Shown one piece after another: positions 40,807 to 49,548 of a DNA stretch of 64,000 nucleotides; the first letter of the stretch is position 1, and every line of letters starts with the position of its first letter. Location: NCBI RefSeq assembly GCF_036961565.1, contig NZ_JBAMDD010000015.1:1-64000 (forward strand), read 5' to 3'. The position numbers and the translations under genes are program-made. This DNA comes from Chitinimonas sp036961565 (GTDB lineage: Bacteria > Pseudomonadota > Gammaproteobacteria > Burkholderiales > Chitinimonadaceae). Under the pieces are notes generated by a model that did no database searches, was not told the origin of the DNA, and saw only the letters and a list, made by a program, of their open reading frames with translations.

Positions 40807-40883
40807 GCGCCCGTAGCTCAGCTGGATAGAGTACTTGGCTACGAACCAAGGGGTCAGGAGTTCGAATCTCTTCGGGCGCGCCA
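40807..40883 (+). tRNA. tRNA-Arg (anticodon ACG), copy 2
   Basis: Identical over all 77 bases to the copy 33 bases upstream, so a recent duplication or a gene-conversion pair; both look functional. The operon terminator follows immediately. Confidence 0.97.
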
Positions 40884-40888
40884 GTATT

Positions 40889-40926
40889 AAAACGACAAAG
40901 GCCACATTCGTGGCCTTTGTCGTTTT
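40889..40926 (+). terminator. Terminator of the tRNA operon
   Basis: A 17-bp perfect stem (40889-40905 with 40910-40926) and loop ATTC, with A-run before and T-run after; it can work in both directions. Confidence 0.92.
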
Positions 40927-41347
40927 CGTGCGTCCGTGCCATGCGTGCTGCCCAACTCTGTTGGGTACGTGTTGGTGTGGGCCGACTTGCGTAAATAGCG
41001 ACTATCTATCGCTTGCTTTGTTGTGAATATCGTGCATTGCATTTTGGTGTGGTAAAACGGCGGGGGTCTGCTAAGGCTAAAATCAAATTGCGACAATCGC
41101 TTGCTACCCGCATGTTGGTGTGCAATAGCCTTGAATGCCTTGCCTGGAGCGGGTTTTGGGGTTTTCCCTTGCGCCTGGTTATGGGGATGTTTGTGACTTT
41201 TTAACAACAAAGCGGGCTTGTCTTCTTTGCCATATTCTTGATGGCTAATTTTCTTGGTATTGTCTTGGGTTTGAGCTTGCGGCGATTGTAAGGTTGAACG
41301 TCGCAGGTGAGTTGGTTGGCAGGTAGCCATTTATGTTGCACTGCAGA

Positions 41348-41384
41348 TTTACGTTGTCTCTTCTGTGGTGTTAAAGTGGTGTTA
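41348..41384 (+). repeat. Direct-repeat module, copy A
   Basis: TTTACGT (41348-41354), ten bases, then GTGGTGTTA (41365-41373), AA, and GTGGTGTTA (41376-41384). The two nonamers are eleven bases apart, one helical turn. It looks like a binding array for a regulator. Confidence 0.65.
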
Positions 41385-41520
41385 AGTGCTGACTAGGGTT
41401 CCATCAAGATTTGGGTATGCTTGCTGGCTATGCCGAAGTGGTCTTGGATTGATGTTGGTACCTTGTTGTTGCTGGGCTTGGTTCGGCCGGTGAATAACAG
41501 CTTGCTGCGGGCTTGAGTAA

Positions 41521-41557
41521 TTTACGTCGCGCCCTATGTGGTGTTAGAGTGGTGTTA
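41521..41557 (+). repeat. Direct-repeat module, copy B
   Basis: TTTACGT (41521-41527), ten bases, then GTGGTGTTA (41538-41546), GA, GTGGTGTTA (41549-41557). It has the same spacing as copy A, 173 bases further on and about 120 bases before tonB. Confidence 0.65.
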
Positions 41558-41678
41558 GTTCCACATGGGTTGGGCGTTAATGCTTGGTTGTAGTGGCAAG
41601 CTCGTCGTGATCCGTTTGGGCTTGTTAATTTAGCTTAACCCTGCCGTTACCCAAGTGGCAGGCCTAGAGGGTAGATAC

Positions 41679-42329
41679 ATGGATTTTGCACAGCAGCAGA
41701 GGAATCCGACCAAGCACCTCGCTGGTATCGGCTTTGTCGTCCTTCTGCACGTTGGTATTGCCTACGGTCTGATGATTGGCCTTCATCGGGATATCATCAA
41801 GGTCATCCAGGATCCTCTTGAGACCAAGATCATCGAGGAGGTAGCACCGCCACCTCCGCCTGAAACACCGCCCCCGCCCCCGCCTGATTTCAAGGCGCCG
41901 CCCCCGCCCCCTTCGTTTATTCCGCCGCCTGAGGTGGCTGTTACGCCTCCGCCTACGCCGGTGCAGACCATTACGGCTACGACAAGCGTGCAGCCTACTA
42001 CCCCGACGCCGTCCATTACGCCGCCGACGCCTGGTCCAGTAGTTGCTGCGCCTGCACCGTCCTTGTCCGGCAGTTGCTCGAATGTGAATGATCTGAAAGA
42101 GCAGATGAGCGACAAGTGGCCTGGGATTGCTGACGCTGAAGGATTGACTGAAGGTAGGGTTGAGGCACGTATCTCGGTCAAGCCGGGTGAGGCACCTGTT
42201 GTCAGCATCAAGTCGTCCTCTCACCCTGCGCTGGCCAATCTGGTTAAGTCGGTGATGCGTCGTCTTAAGTGTAGTGTGCCCGCAGAGCAGGTATTTGGTT
42301 ACGACGTGCCTTTCTCGTTGAACGATTAA
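41679..42329 (+). CDS. tonB: TonB energy transducer
   Basis: A 216-residue periplasm-spanning protein that couples ExbB/ExbD proton flow to outer-membrane receptors. One N-terminal transmembrane segment (about 14-36, IGFVVLLHVGIAYGLMIGL) is followed by a long Pro/Thr-rich rod (about 52-138, with many PPPPP runs). The C-terminal domain (about 140-216, CSNVNDLKEQMSDKWPGIADAEGL to FGYDVPFSLND) carries a cysteine pair that could form a disulfide. GAGGGT precedes the ATG at 41679. exbB, two exbD genes and a TPR gene follow on the same strand. Confidence 0.9.
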   Translation: MDFAQQQRNPTKHLAGIGFVVLLHVGIAYGLMIGLHRDIIKVIQDPLETKIIEEVAPPPPPETPPPPPPDFKAPPPPPSFIPPPEVAVTPPPTPVQTITATTSVQPTTPTPSITPPTPGPVVAAPAPSLSGSCSNVNDLKEQMSDKWPGIADAEGLTEGRVEARISVKPGEAPVVSIKSSSHPALANLVKSVMRRLKCSVPAEQVFGYDVPFSLND

Positions 42330-42440
42330 GCGGTTGTTGCTTGGTTTTTAAGTTTGTTCTGGTGGCGTACTTATTCGCTGTCAGGTGATTTCTGTGTCGA
42401 CTCTTGATCGGGTCAGCCTAGCTAAGGAGCTGGAAGAATT

Positions 42441-43361
42441 ATGTCCGTTGCAAACCGTCTGTCCGCACTCTTCGCGGCATTTACCCTCGTTGCCGCTCCG
42501 ACGGTGACCGTTTTTGTTGCTCCCGCTGCCTATGCCGAAGAGCCTGCAGCGACTGCACCCGCAGCAACTGATGCTGCCGCCCCTGCTGCTGATGCCGCTG
42601 CGGCCCCCGCAGAAGCTGCTGCAGCCCCGGCTGACGCCGCCGCCACCACCGAAGCACCCGTTGCACCGCCTGCAGCAGACGCTGGTGTGCCCACTGACAA
42701 CCCATATGGCCTGAAGGCCCTGTGGACCCAGAGTGATATGGTGGCCAAGGGCACCCTGGTGATCATGCTGATCATGTCCATGGGTACCTGGTATGTCATG
42801 GTGACCAAGCTGTTTGAGCAGTTCAAGCTGATGCGCCAAGCCAAGGCTGCGCGTGAGTCCTTCTGGAGTGCAGGTTCGGTGAAGGCCGGCGTAGGCACCC
42901 TGGAGGAAGGCAGCGCCTTCCGCTTCATCGCAGAGAGCGGTGTAAATGCTAACGAGCACCACGAAGGTGCCCTGCTGGAGCAGATTGACCGCAATACCTG
43001 GGTGACCATGTCCATCCAGCGCTCCATCGAGAATGTGCAGAACCGCCTGCAGGATGGTCTGGCCTTCCTGGCTACCGTGGGTTCCACTGCACCGTTTATC
43101 GGTCTGTTCGGTACCGTTTGGGGTATCTACCACGCTCTGGTGAAGATCGGTATGTCCGGTCAGGCTTCCATCGACAAGGTGGCTGGTCCCGTGGGTGAAT
43201 CGCTGATCATGACCGCCATCGGTCTGGCCGTCGCCGTGCCTGCTGTGCTCGGTTACAACTGGCTGGTTCGCCGCAACAAGTCCGGCATGGAACAAGTGCG
43301 CGCCTTCGGTGCCGATCTGCACAATGTGCTGATGAGCAACAGCCAGGCGAAGAAGGGCTAA
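42441..43361 (+). CDS. exbB: ExbB proton-channel protein with exported N-terminal extension
   Basis: The five-fold stator subunit of the TonB motor, 306 residues. The core (about 85-305) has three transmembrane segments with DMVAKGTLVIMLIMSMGTWYVMV, then FLATVGSTAPFIGLFGTVWGIYHAL and IGLAVAVPAVLGYNWLVRR. Before it is a cleavable-looking signal (SALFAAFTLVAAPTVTVFVAPAAYA) and a 50-residue Ala/Pro/Asp-rich linker (PAADAAAAPAEA) that E. coli ExbB lacks; similar extensions occur in other TonB systems. AAGGAG and GGAAG precede the ATG. Confidence 0.92.
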   Translation: MSVANRLSALFAAFTLVAAPTVTVFVAPAAYAEEPAATAPAATDAAAPAADAAAAPAEAAAAPADAAATTEAPVAPPAADAGVPTDNPYGLKALWTQSDMVAKGTLVIMLIMSMGTWYVMVTKLFEQFKLMRQAKAARESFWSAGSVKAGVGTLEEGSAFRFIAESGVNANEHHEGALLEQIDRNTWVTMSIQRSIENVQNRLQDGLAFLATVGSTAPFIGLFGTVWGIYHALVKIGMSGQASIDKVAGPVGESLIMTAIGLAVAVPAVLGYNWLVRRNKSGMEQVRAFGADLHNVLMSNSQAKKG

Positions 43362-43364
43362 GCC

Positions 43365-43790
43365 ATGGGGATGAACGTCGGAGAATCCGGCGGCGATGAC
43401 GAGGTAGTGTCGGCAATCAACACTACCCCGCTCGTGGATGTCATGCTGGTGCTGTTGATCATCTTCCTGATCACCATCCCCGTCGCGACACACACCGTCC
43501 CGGTCAAGCTGCCTACTGAGACTAACCAGGCGAACGAAACCAAGCCGGAGAACATCAACATCGCCGTAAACAAGGATGGCGATGTGTTCTGGAACATGGC
43601 TTTGATCCCAGATAACGAAACGCTGGTGACCAAGCTGAAGGAAGAGGCGGTGAAGGTGCCTCAGCCTGAAGTCCAGATCCGTGGTGACCAGACTGCTCGT
43701 TATGAGTTCGTGGGTAGGGTAATCGTGGCTTGCCAGCGTGCCGGTATCGTCAAGGTCGGTTTTATCACCGAGCCTCCGCCGCGCGGCTAA
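43365..43790 (+). CDS. exbD: ExbD, first copy
   Basis: A 141-residue ExbD/TolR-family stator subunit. After a short cytoplasmic tail comes the single transmembrane segment INTTPLVDVMLVLLIIFLITIP with the essential Asp in PLVDVML, then a periplasmic domain. It begins three bases after exbB. A second exbD follows 26 bases later, an arrangement also described in Xanthomonas (tonB-exbB-exbD1-exbD2). Confidence 0.93.
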   Translation: MGMNVGESGGDDEVVSAINTTPLVDVMLVLLIIFLITIPVATHTVPVKLPTETNQANETKPENINIAVNKDGDVFWNMALIPDNETLVTKLKEEAVKVPQPEVQIRGDQTARYEFVGRVIVACQRAGIVKVGFITEPPPRG

Positions 43791-43816
43791 GTTGAAATAA
43801 TTGCGAAGGATAAGCC

Positions 43817-44242
43817 ATGGGCATGAATGTAGGCTCAGGTAGTGATTCCGGTGATCCGGAAGTCATGGTGGACATGAACACCACGCCGTTGATCGACGTG
43901 ATGCTCGTGCTGCTGATCATGCTGATCATTACTATCCCGGTGCAACTGCACGCAGTGAAGCTTGATATGCCTGCGGGTAATCCCCCGCCGCAGACAACCG
44001 AGCCTATCGTGCATCGCATTGATATCGATTTTGACGAAACCATCTATGTGGATGGCATCGTCACGGATCGCGCTACGCTTGAGGCCAAGTTGCGTGAATA
44101 TGCCGCTCAGCCTGAACAGCCTGAGGTGCATCTGCGCCCCAACAAGCTGGCACCGTACAAGACGGTTGCAGGCGTGATGGCTGCCGCACAGCGTCTGGGT
44201 GTGACCAAGATCGGTATGATCGGTAACGAACAGTTCATGTAA
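43817..44242 (+). CDS. exbD: ExbD, second copy
   Basis: A second 141-residue ExbD-type protein, diverged from the first outside the membrane segment (MNTTPLIDVMLVLLIMLIITIPV), with its Asp retained. It may pair with the first copy as mixed dimers in the channel or serve another receptor set. AAGGA lies upstream of the ATG. A strong hairpin after it separates it from the TPR gene. Confidence 0.92.
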   Translation: MGMNVGSGSDSGDPEVMVDMNTTPLIDVMLVLLIMLIITIPVQLHAVKLDMPAGNPPPQTTEPIVHRIDIDFDETIYVDGIVTDRATLEAKLREYAAQPEQPEVHLRPNKLAPYKTVAGVMAAAQRLGVTKIGMIGNEQFM

Positions 44243-44253
44243 CAAAACGGGTT

Positions 44254-44294
44254 GCGGCGACATCGTCTAGACGGTGTCGCCGCGCTTTGCTTTT
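44254..44294 (+). terminator. Terminator/attenuator after exbD2
   Basis: GCGGCGACA (44254-44262) pairs with TGTCGCCGC (44275-44283) and the stem continues to a CTAG loop. GCTTTGCTTTTT follows. It should reduce transcription of the TPR gene relative to tonB-exbBDD. Confidence 0.8.
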
Positions 44295-44324
44295 TAAGAA
44301 GCCACCAACCAATTCGGAACAAAA

Positions 44325-45569
44325 ATGCGCGCTCGTCCTCTTTGCCTTGGACTGCTTATCTGGGCAGCCATTGGCTCCCCCGCCCTTGTTAGCTTGCATA
44401 GCAGCCCGGCCGCTGCCATGGCCCAGGAAGCCGTGCGCCCCGAGGTGGGCAAGCCGCTGGCCGCAGCAAGCAACCTGATGCGTTCAGGCAAACACAGGGA
44501 AGCGCTAGCCAAAACCCGAGAGGCCGATGCTGTCGGTGGCAAGTCGGCTTACGAGTCGTTTGTGGTTGATCGCATGATGGGTTTTGCCGCCGCCAGCGCG
44601 GGCGATGCGCAAACAGCTGCCAAGGCGCTTCAGTCCGCCATGGATTCGGGCAAGATGTCTGGTTCCGAAAAACTGACAGCAATGGAAGCACTGGTCAGTG
44701 CTTACTATCGCGCCAAAGATTTCAAGGGTGCTGCAGCATGGGCTGATCGTTACACCCGTGCTGGCGGCACTAACGCCCAGATCACCGGCCTGTCTGCCCA
44801 GTTGCGCTATATGAGCGGTGATTCCGCTGGCGCTGCGCGTGAACTGAATGCCCAGGTGGCAGGCGACATCAAGGCAGGCCGCAAGCCGTCTGAGGAAAAG
44901 CTGCAGTTGCTGGCCAATGCCTATTTGAACCAAAAGAATACGGATGGCTATCTGGCGACGCTGGAGAAGCTGGTTACCTATTACCCCAAGCAATCCTACT
45001 GGACGGATGTGATCTCGCGCGTATCGCGCAAGACCGGCTTTGCTGATCGTCTGGCCTTGGAAGTGTATCGACTGAAGTTTGCCACCAACAATATGGCCTC
45101 GGTGGAGGACTTTATGCAGATGGCCCAGCTTGCCATGCAGGAAGGCTTTAATGCCGAAGGCAAGAAGGTGGTTGAAAAAGGCTTTGCTGCCAATGTCCTG
45201 GGGCAGGGCCCACAGGCTGAGCGGCAGAAGCGTTTGCTGGATCTTGCAAACAAGCGTGTAGCCACCGAAGCGGCTACGTTTGCACAACTGGAAAAAGAGG
45301 CGAATGCCTCGGCTGATGGCAGCCTGTTGGTCAATCTGGGCATGAGCCTGGTGGGCGCAGGTCAAACCGCCAAGGGCATCGCCATGATGGAGCAGGGTAT
45401 ACAGAAGGGCGGTCTCAAGCGTCCTGAAGACTCCAAGCTGCGTCTCGGTATTGCGTATCTGATGGCAGGCCAGAAGCCCAAGGCCGTGCAGATGCTGAAA
45501 ACCGTGCAGGGCAAAGATGGAACGGCAGATGTTGCCCGTCTCTGGACGCTCCACGCCCAGCAGCACTGA
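44325..45569 (+). CDS. Exported TPR-repeat protein linked to the TonB cluster
   Basis: A 414-residue protein with an N-terminal signal (about 1-34, LSLHSSPAAAMAQ) and a helical solenoid of TPR-like repeats (LAAASNLMRSGKHREALAKTREADAVGG, AKALQSAMDSGKMSGSEKLTAMEAL, ARELNAQVAGDIKAGRKPSEEKL, GQTAKGIAMMEQGIQKG). TPR proteins with a role in TonB-dependent uptake occur beside some TonB clusters (for example TtpC/TPR genes in Vibrio), so an accessory role is likely but unproven. It lies about 80 bases after exbD2, behind the hairpin. Confidence 0.75.
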   Translation: MRARPLCLGLLIWAAIGSPALVSLHSSPAAAMAQEAVRPEVGKPLAAASNLMRSGKHREALAKTREADAVGGKSAYESFVVDRMMGFAAASAGDAQTAAKALQSAMDSGKMSGSEKLTAMEALVSAYYRAKDFKGAAAWADRYTRAGGTNAQITGLSAQLRYMSGDSAGAARELNAQVAGDIKAGRKPSEEKLQLLANAYLNQKNTDGYLATLEKLVTYYPKQSYWTDVISRVSRKTGFADRLALEVYRLKFATNNMASVEDFMQMAQLAMQEGFNAEGKKVVEKGFAANVLGQGPQAERQKRLLDLANKRVATEAATFAQLEKEANASADGSLLVNLGMSLVGAGQTAKGIAMMEQGIQKGGLKRPEDSKLRLGIAYLMAGQKPKAVQMLKTVQGKDGTADVARLWTLHAQQH

Positions 45570-45584
45570 ATACGGCAGTATGCG

Positions 45585-45612
45585 ACGGGCAAGGCCTACC
45601 GGTCTTGCCCGT
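45585..45612 (+). other. Hairpin after the TPR gene
   Basis: ACGGGCAAG (45585-45593) pairs with CTTGCCCGT (45604-45612), with no T-run behind. A Rho-type or weak terminator before the peptide-transport operon. Confidence 0.45.
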
Positions 45613-45712
45613 TGCTATGCCTGATGGCATAACCATCCGGGCATGACAGCGGCGGATATGACCGTGCTGTATGCGTTTTCCCAGTTGCAGTTTTCCAAAG
45701 CGACACCACACC

Positions 45713-47515
45713 ATGAAACTTGCTTCCATTGCAGGCCTGAGCTTGTTTGTCGCCGGCCTGGCGGGCCCAGTTGCCGCGCAGTCGGCCGACATGAACAAGA
45801 CGCTTCATACCTATTTCGAAGCGCCTGAATCCGGTTTTGACCCTGCCAAGTATTCCGATCATTACTCTGGCGAAGTCAACAGCAGCATCTTCGAATCACT
45901 GCTGGCCTATGACTATCTGGCCCGTCCGCAAACCCTGGTCCCCAGGCTGTCCGACCTGCCCCAGGTGCTGGATGACGGCAAGACCTTCATCTTCAAGATT
46001 CGCCCTGGTATCTACTTTGCTGATGATCCTGTGTTCAAGGGCAAGAAGCGTGAAGTGGTTGCCACCGATGTGATCTACACCATACAGCGCATTGTTGACC
46101 CCAATAGCCGCGGCGCACCCTGGGACTTCATGTTCAAGGGCAAGGTGATAGGCCTGGACGAAAAGATCGAGGCGGCCAAGAACAAGCCTTTCGACTTTGA
46201 CAAGCCGATAGAGGGCTTGCAGGCACTGGACAAGTACACGGTACAGATCAAGCTCAAGCGCACTGATTACAACCTGCCTTACATCATGGCGGCGCCGGCT
46301 ACTGGCTTGGTAGCGCGCGAAGCTATCGAGGCCTATGGCGAGAATTCGGAAGCGCATCCGGTAGGGACTGGCCCTTACATGCTGAAGTCCTGGCAGCGGC
46401 GTAACCGTATCATCCTGGTGGCGAACCCTAACTATCGTGGCTTCCAGTACAAGCCTGTCAGTGGGCCAGGTATTGAGGTGGATCAGGGCATCGCCAAGCA
46501 GTTGGAAGGCAAGACCTTCCCGCGTATAGGCACCATTGATATCCGCGTGATTGAAACACCGCAGGCCTCCTGGCTGTCGTTTCAGAGCGCACAGCTGGAT
46601 ATCCACCCTCGCTTAGGTAACAACTACTCCAAGATTGTTGCGCCGGGCAATGAGCTCTCCCCCAAATATAAAGAGATGGGTTGGCGCTATTTCCGTGAAG
46701 CTGAGGCGGATATTACCTATTACATGTTCAATATGGACGACAAGGTCGTGGGGGGTAACTCGCTTGAGCGTATAGCCCTGCGCCGTGCCATTGCCTTGTC
46801 ATATAACCAGGCCAAGGAACTGTCCATTATCCGCAATGGCCAGGGTCTGCCGGCGCAATCACCGTTGGCACCACAAATTAACGGCTACGATCCGAATTTC
46901 AAGAATGTGCTGGGTCGCTACAGCCCGTCACGCGGTAACGCGCTACTGGACAAGTTTGGCTACAAGGATTGCGACGGCGATGGTTGGCGCGAGCAACCAG
47001 GTTGCAAGCCTTTGACGATCACCTATATGGCCAGTACCGGCGCCGATGGCCGTGATCAGGAAGAGTTGCTGCTCAAGGGCTTTGGCGCCATTGGCATCAA
47101 ACTCGAAATCGTCAAGATGAACTTCTCCGATCTCTTGAAGAATCGCCAGGGCGGCACTTATCAGTTTGCCGGTGGTGCATGGGGGCAGGATTACCCGGAT
47201 GCTGAAAACTTCATGCAATTGCTGTATGGCCCCAATGCGGGTCCTGTGAACGAGTCGCGTTTCCGTAACAAGGACTTCGACAAGTTGTATGAGCAGATTG
47301 CTGCGGAACCCCAATCGGAAGCGCGTAACGAACGGCTGCGCCAAATGAGCCGTATCGTGGCGGCTTATGTGCCCTGGATATACAACGTCAACCGCATCCG
47401 TACACATATCGCTCATCCTTGGGTCAGTGGCTATAAGCCGCATCCGGACAATATGCCGCACTGGTACTACCTCGATGTAGATGTCGAGAAGCAGCGCGCT
47501 GCCACCAGCAAGTAA
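45713..47515 (+). CDS. Peptide ABC transporter, periplasmic binding protein (YejA/OppA-like)
   Basis: A family 5 solute-binding protein, 600 residues with a signal peptide (MKLASIAGLSLFVAGLAGPVAAQ). It has FDPAKYSDHYSGEVNSSIFESLLAYDYL near the start, then HPVGTGPYMLKSWQRRNRIIL, RRAIALSYNQ and the C-terminal PHWYYLDVDVEK. The length and the fused ATPase downstream are closer to YejA systems than to DppA/OppA. The start is the ATG at 45713. It leads an operon with a peptidase, two permeases and a two-domain ATPase. Confidence 0.88.
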   Translation: MKLASIAGLSLFVAGLAGPVAAQSADMNKTLHTYFEAPESGFDPAKYSDHYSGEVNSSIFESLLAYDYLARPQTLVPRLSDLPQVLDDGKTFIFKIRPGIYFADDPVFKGKKREVVATDVIYTIQRIVDPNSRGAPWDFMFKGKVIGLDEKIEAAKNKPFDFDKPIEGLQALDKYTVQIKLKRTDYNLPYIMAAPATGLVAREAIEAYGENSEAHPVGTGPYMLKSWQRRNRIILVANPNYRGFQYKPVSGPGIEVDQGIAKQLEGKTFPRIGTIDIRVIETPQASWLSFQSAQLDIHPRLGNNYSKIVAPGNELSPKYKEMGWRYFREAEADITYYMFNMDDKVVGGNSLERIALRRAIALSYNQAKELSIIRNGQGLPAQSPLAPQINGYDPNFKNVLGRYSPSRGNALLDKFGYKDCDGDGWREQPGCKPLTITYMASTGADGRDQEELLLKGFGAIGIKLEIVKMNFSDLLKNRQGGTYQFAGGAWGQDYPDAENFMQLLYGPNAGPVNESRFRNKDFDKLYEQIAAEPQSEARNERLRQMSRIVAAYVPWIYNVNRIRTHIAHPWVSGYKPHPDNMPHWYYLDVDVEKQRAATSK

Positions 47516-47562
47516 TACATCGAATCGTTCAAAAGACGTGGACCGAAACGGGAGAAACCCGC

Positions 47563-49548
47563 ATGCGTAAACTTACACCACTCGTACTCGCGCTCTGCCT
47601 GCCAGCGGCTTTTGCTGCCGAGCGTGGCGAGATCCGTATTTCCAAGGCCGAGGCTGTGCCAGCACTCTGCAGCCAGGCGATTACCGACCTTAATGGCGCT
47701 GCAGCCCAGTTGCAGAAGCTGCCCCTAGCCGAAGCCAATGTTGATACTGTGCTGGTGCCTTGGAGCAAGACCATGGGCGGCTTGGTCGAATTCTGGTGGG
47801 GCGGTGGCCTGGTTGCCAACGTGCACCCGGATGAGAAGCTGCGCCAGGCTGAAGAAGCTTGCGACCTCAAGATTTCGGATGCCATGAACAAGCTGATGCA
47901 GCAGGAGGCGCTTTATCAGCGCTTCAAGGCTGTGAAGCCGGCGGATGCCATCGATGCCGAGACGCTCAAGGGCATCCTGGCCGAATTTGAAGACAAGGGT
48001 GTGAACCTGCCAGCGGCCAAGCGCGCCCAGGCTGGCAAGCTGTTTACCCGCCTGGACAAATTGCAGCAGGACTTTGCTCGCAATGTCCGTGAGAACAAGC
48101 AGAAGCTGGCTTTCAGCGCAGAGCAGCTCAAGGGTTTGTCTGACGATGTGCTGCAGGGTCTGAAGCGCGATGCCAAGGGTAACTACCTGGTGGGCTTCGA
48201 CTACCCCGAATACCTGCCTGTGATGGAGACTGCCGAGAGCGGCGAAACCCGCCGGCAGATGCAGTACGCCTATGCCCGCCGTGGCGGCGCAAAGAATCTC
48301 GCCATCCTGCATGAGGTAGCCAATATCCGTAAGCAGCTGGCCACGCTGATGGGCTACCCCTCTTACGCGGCTTGGGCTACCCGTAACAATATGGTGGGCA
48401 AGCCGGAGGTCGTGCTGGATTTCCTGGGCAAGGTCCGCAACACCGTGACCGAGGTGGAAAAGCGCGAGTTGGCCGAACTGGCCAAGGATAAAGCGGCTCA
48501 CACCCAAGACCCCAAGGCCGTGATGCAGCGTTGGGATCAGGCCTTCTATGAGCGCCGGGTGCAGAAGGCACGCTTCCAGATTGATCAGGAGGCTGTGCGC
48601 GCCCAGTTCCCCACCGAGCCGACAATCAACTGGATGATGGCCGTGACCAGCCGTCTGTATGGTGTGGAGTTCCGCCAGAACGCCAAGCTGCCAGTCTGGC
48701 ACGAAGATGTGAAGGGCTACGATGTCTTCGACAAGGCATCGGGTGAGTACCTGTCATCTTTCTATCTGGATTTGTTTCCCCGTGATGGTAAGTACAAGCA
48801 TGCTGCGGCCTTCACGGTACGCCAGGCCAGTACGCTGACGGGCCAGACACCGGTTTCGGCGCTAGTGACCAACTTCAACCGCAAGGGCTTTGATCAGGAC
48901 GAACTGGAAACGCTGTACCACGAGTTTGGCCACATCATGCATGGTGTGCTCAGCCGCACCCGCTACACCCTGAATGCTGGCACCAATACCAAGCGTGATT
49001 TTGTCGAGGCACCATCGCAGATGTTCGAGGAGTGGGCGCGTAACCCTGCTTCGCTGGCGCTGTGGAACGAAGTCTGTGCCAGCTGCAAACCTATCGATAT
49101 GCAACTGGTGGCCAAGATGAATGAATCGCGTCTGTTTGGCGCGGGTACCAAGTACGCCCGTCAATGGCTGTACGCCGCCTATGACATGGCACTGGCAGGC
49201 CCGGTGCCGCAGGATCCGCTCAAGCTGTGGCAGAAGATGGAAGCCGCCACACCGCTGGGTTACGTGAAGGGTACCGAGTTCCCAGGTGCTTTTGGCCATA
49301 TTGTTGGTGGCTATGCTGCCGGCTATTACGGCTATATGTGGTCTGAAGTGCTGGCGCTGGATATGCGCTCGGCCTTTGGCAGCAATGTCATGGACCCGGT
49401 AGTAGGCATGCGTTTCCGTAAGAGCATTCTGGAGAACGGTTCGCAAGTGCCCGAGATGGATCTGGTTCGCCAGTTCCTGGGACGCGAACCCAGTTCCGAT
49501 GCTTTCTTCCGCGAAATCACCGGCCAGAAGGCTGCAGAGGCTAAATAA
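47563..49548 (+). CDS. Exported M3-family oligopeptidase
   Basis: A zinc oligopeptidase of the M3 family (thimet/Dcp type), 661 residues. The catalytic motif is HEFGH at 453-457 with the distal Glu482 in DFVEAPSQMFEEW. The N-terminus MRKLTPLVLALCLPAAFAAERG is a clean Sec signal, so the enzyme should act in the periplasm, whereas many M3 enzymes are cytosolic. GGGAG precedes the ATG, and the stop shares a base with the permease start (TAATG at 49546-49550). It is thus bound into the peptide-import operon. Confidence 0.9.
   Translation: MRKLTPLVLALCLPAAFAAERGEIRISKAEAVPALCSQAITDLNGAAAQLQKLPLAEANVDTVLVPWSKTMGGLVEFWWGGGLVANVHPDEKLRQAEEACDLKISDAMNKLMQQEALYQRFKAVKPADAIDAETLKGILAEFEDKGVNLPAAKRAQAGKLFTRLDKLQQDFARNVRENKQKLAFSAEQLKGLSDDVLQGLKRDAKGNYLVGFDYPEYLPVMETAESGETRRQMQYAYARRGGAKNLAILHEVANIRKQLATLMGYPSYAAWATRNNMVGKPEVVLDFLGKVRNTVTEVEKRELAELAKDKAAHTQDPKAVMQRWDQAFYERRVQKARFQIDQEAVRAQFPTEPTINWMMAVTSRLYGVEFRQNAKLPVWHEDVKGYDVFDKASGEYLSSFYLDLFPRDGKYKHAAAFTVRQASTLTGQTPVSALVTNFNRKGFDQDELETLYHEFGHIMHGVLSRTRYTLNAGTNTKRDFVEAPSQMFEEWARNPASLALWNEVCASCKPIDMQLVAKMNESRLFGAGTKYARQWLYAAYDMALAGPVPQDPLKLWQKMEAATPLGYVKGTEFPGAFGHIVGGYAAGYYGYMWSEVLALDMRSAFGSNVMDPVVGMRFRKSILENGSQVPEMDLVRQFLGREPSSDAFFREITGQKAAEAK

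Larger units (their letters stand above)
40884..41678. other. Long low-coding region upstream of tonB
   Basis: About 795 bases, visibly lower in GC than the flanks. It starts with the tRNA-operon terminator, carries two copies of a direct-repeat module (41348-41384 and 41521-41557), and ends with a small inverted repeat CCTGCC/GGCAGG (41640-41662) just before the tonB Shine-Dalgarno. An in-frame minus-strand reading of 147 codons exists but lacks family features and runs through the terminator. Confidence 0.6.

Noticed and set aside
40580..40883. An integrated island at the tRNA genes
   Set aside because: No integrase gene and no direct copy of a tRNA 3' end were found nearby; the downstream genes are ordinary TonB functions.
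40887..41330. A 147-codon minus-strand frame downstream of the tRNA operon
   Set aside because: Its end lies within the strong terminator, composition is Gln/His/Lys/Thr-rich without family features, and there is no convincing Shine-Dalgarno.
40884..41678. A Fur box upstream of tonB
   Set aside because: No GATAATGATWATCATTATC-like sequence was found; the repeats present have a different design.
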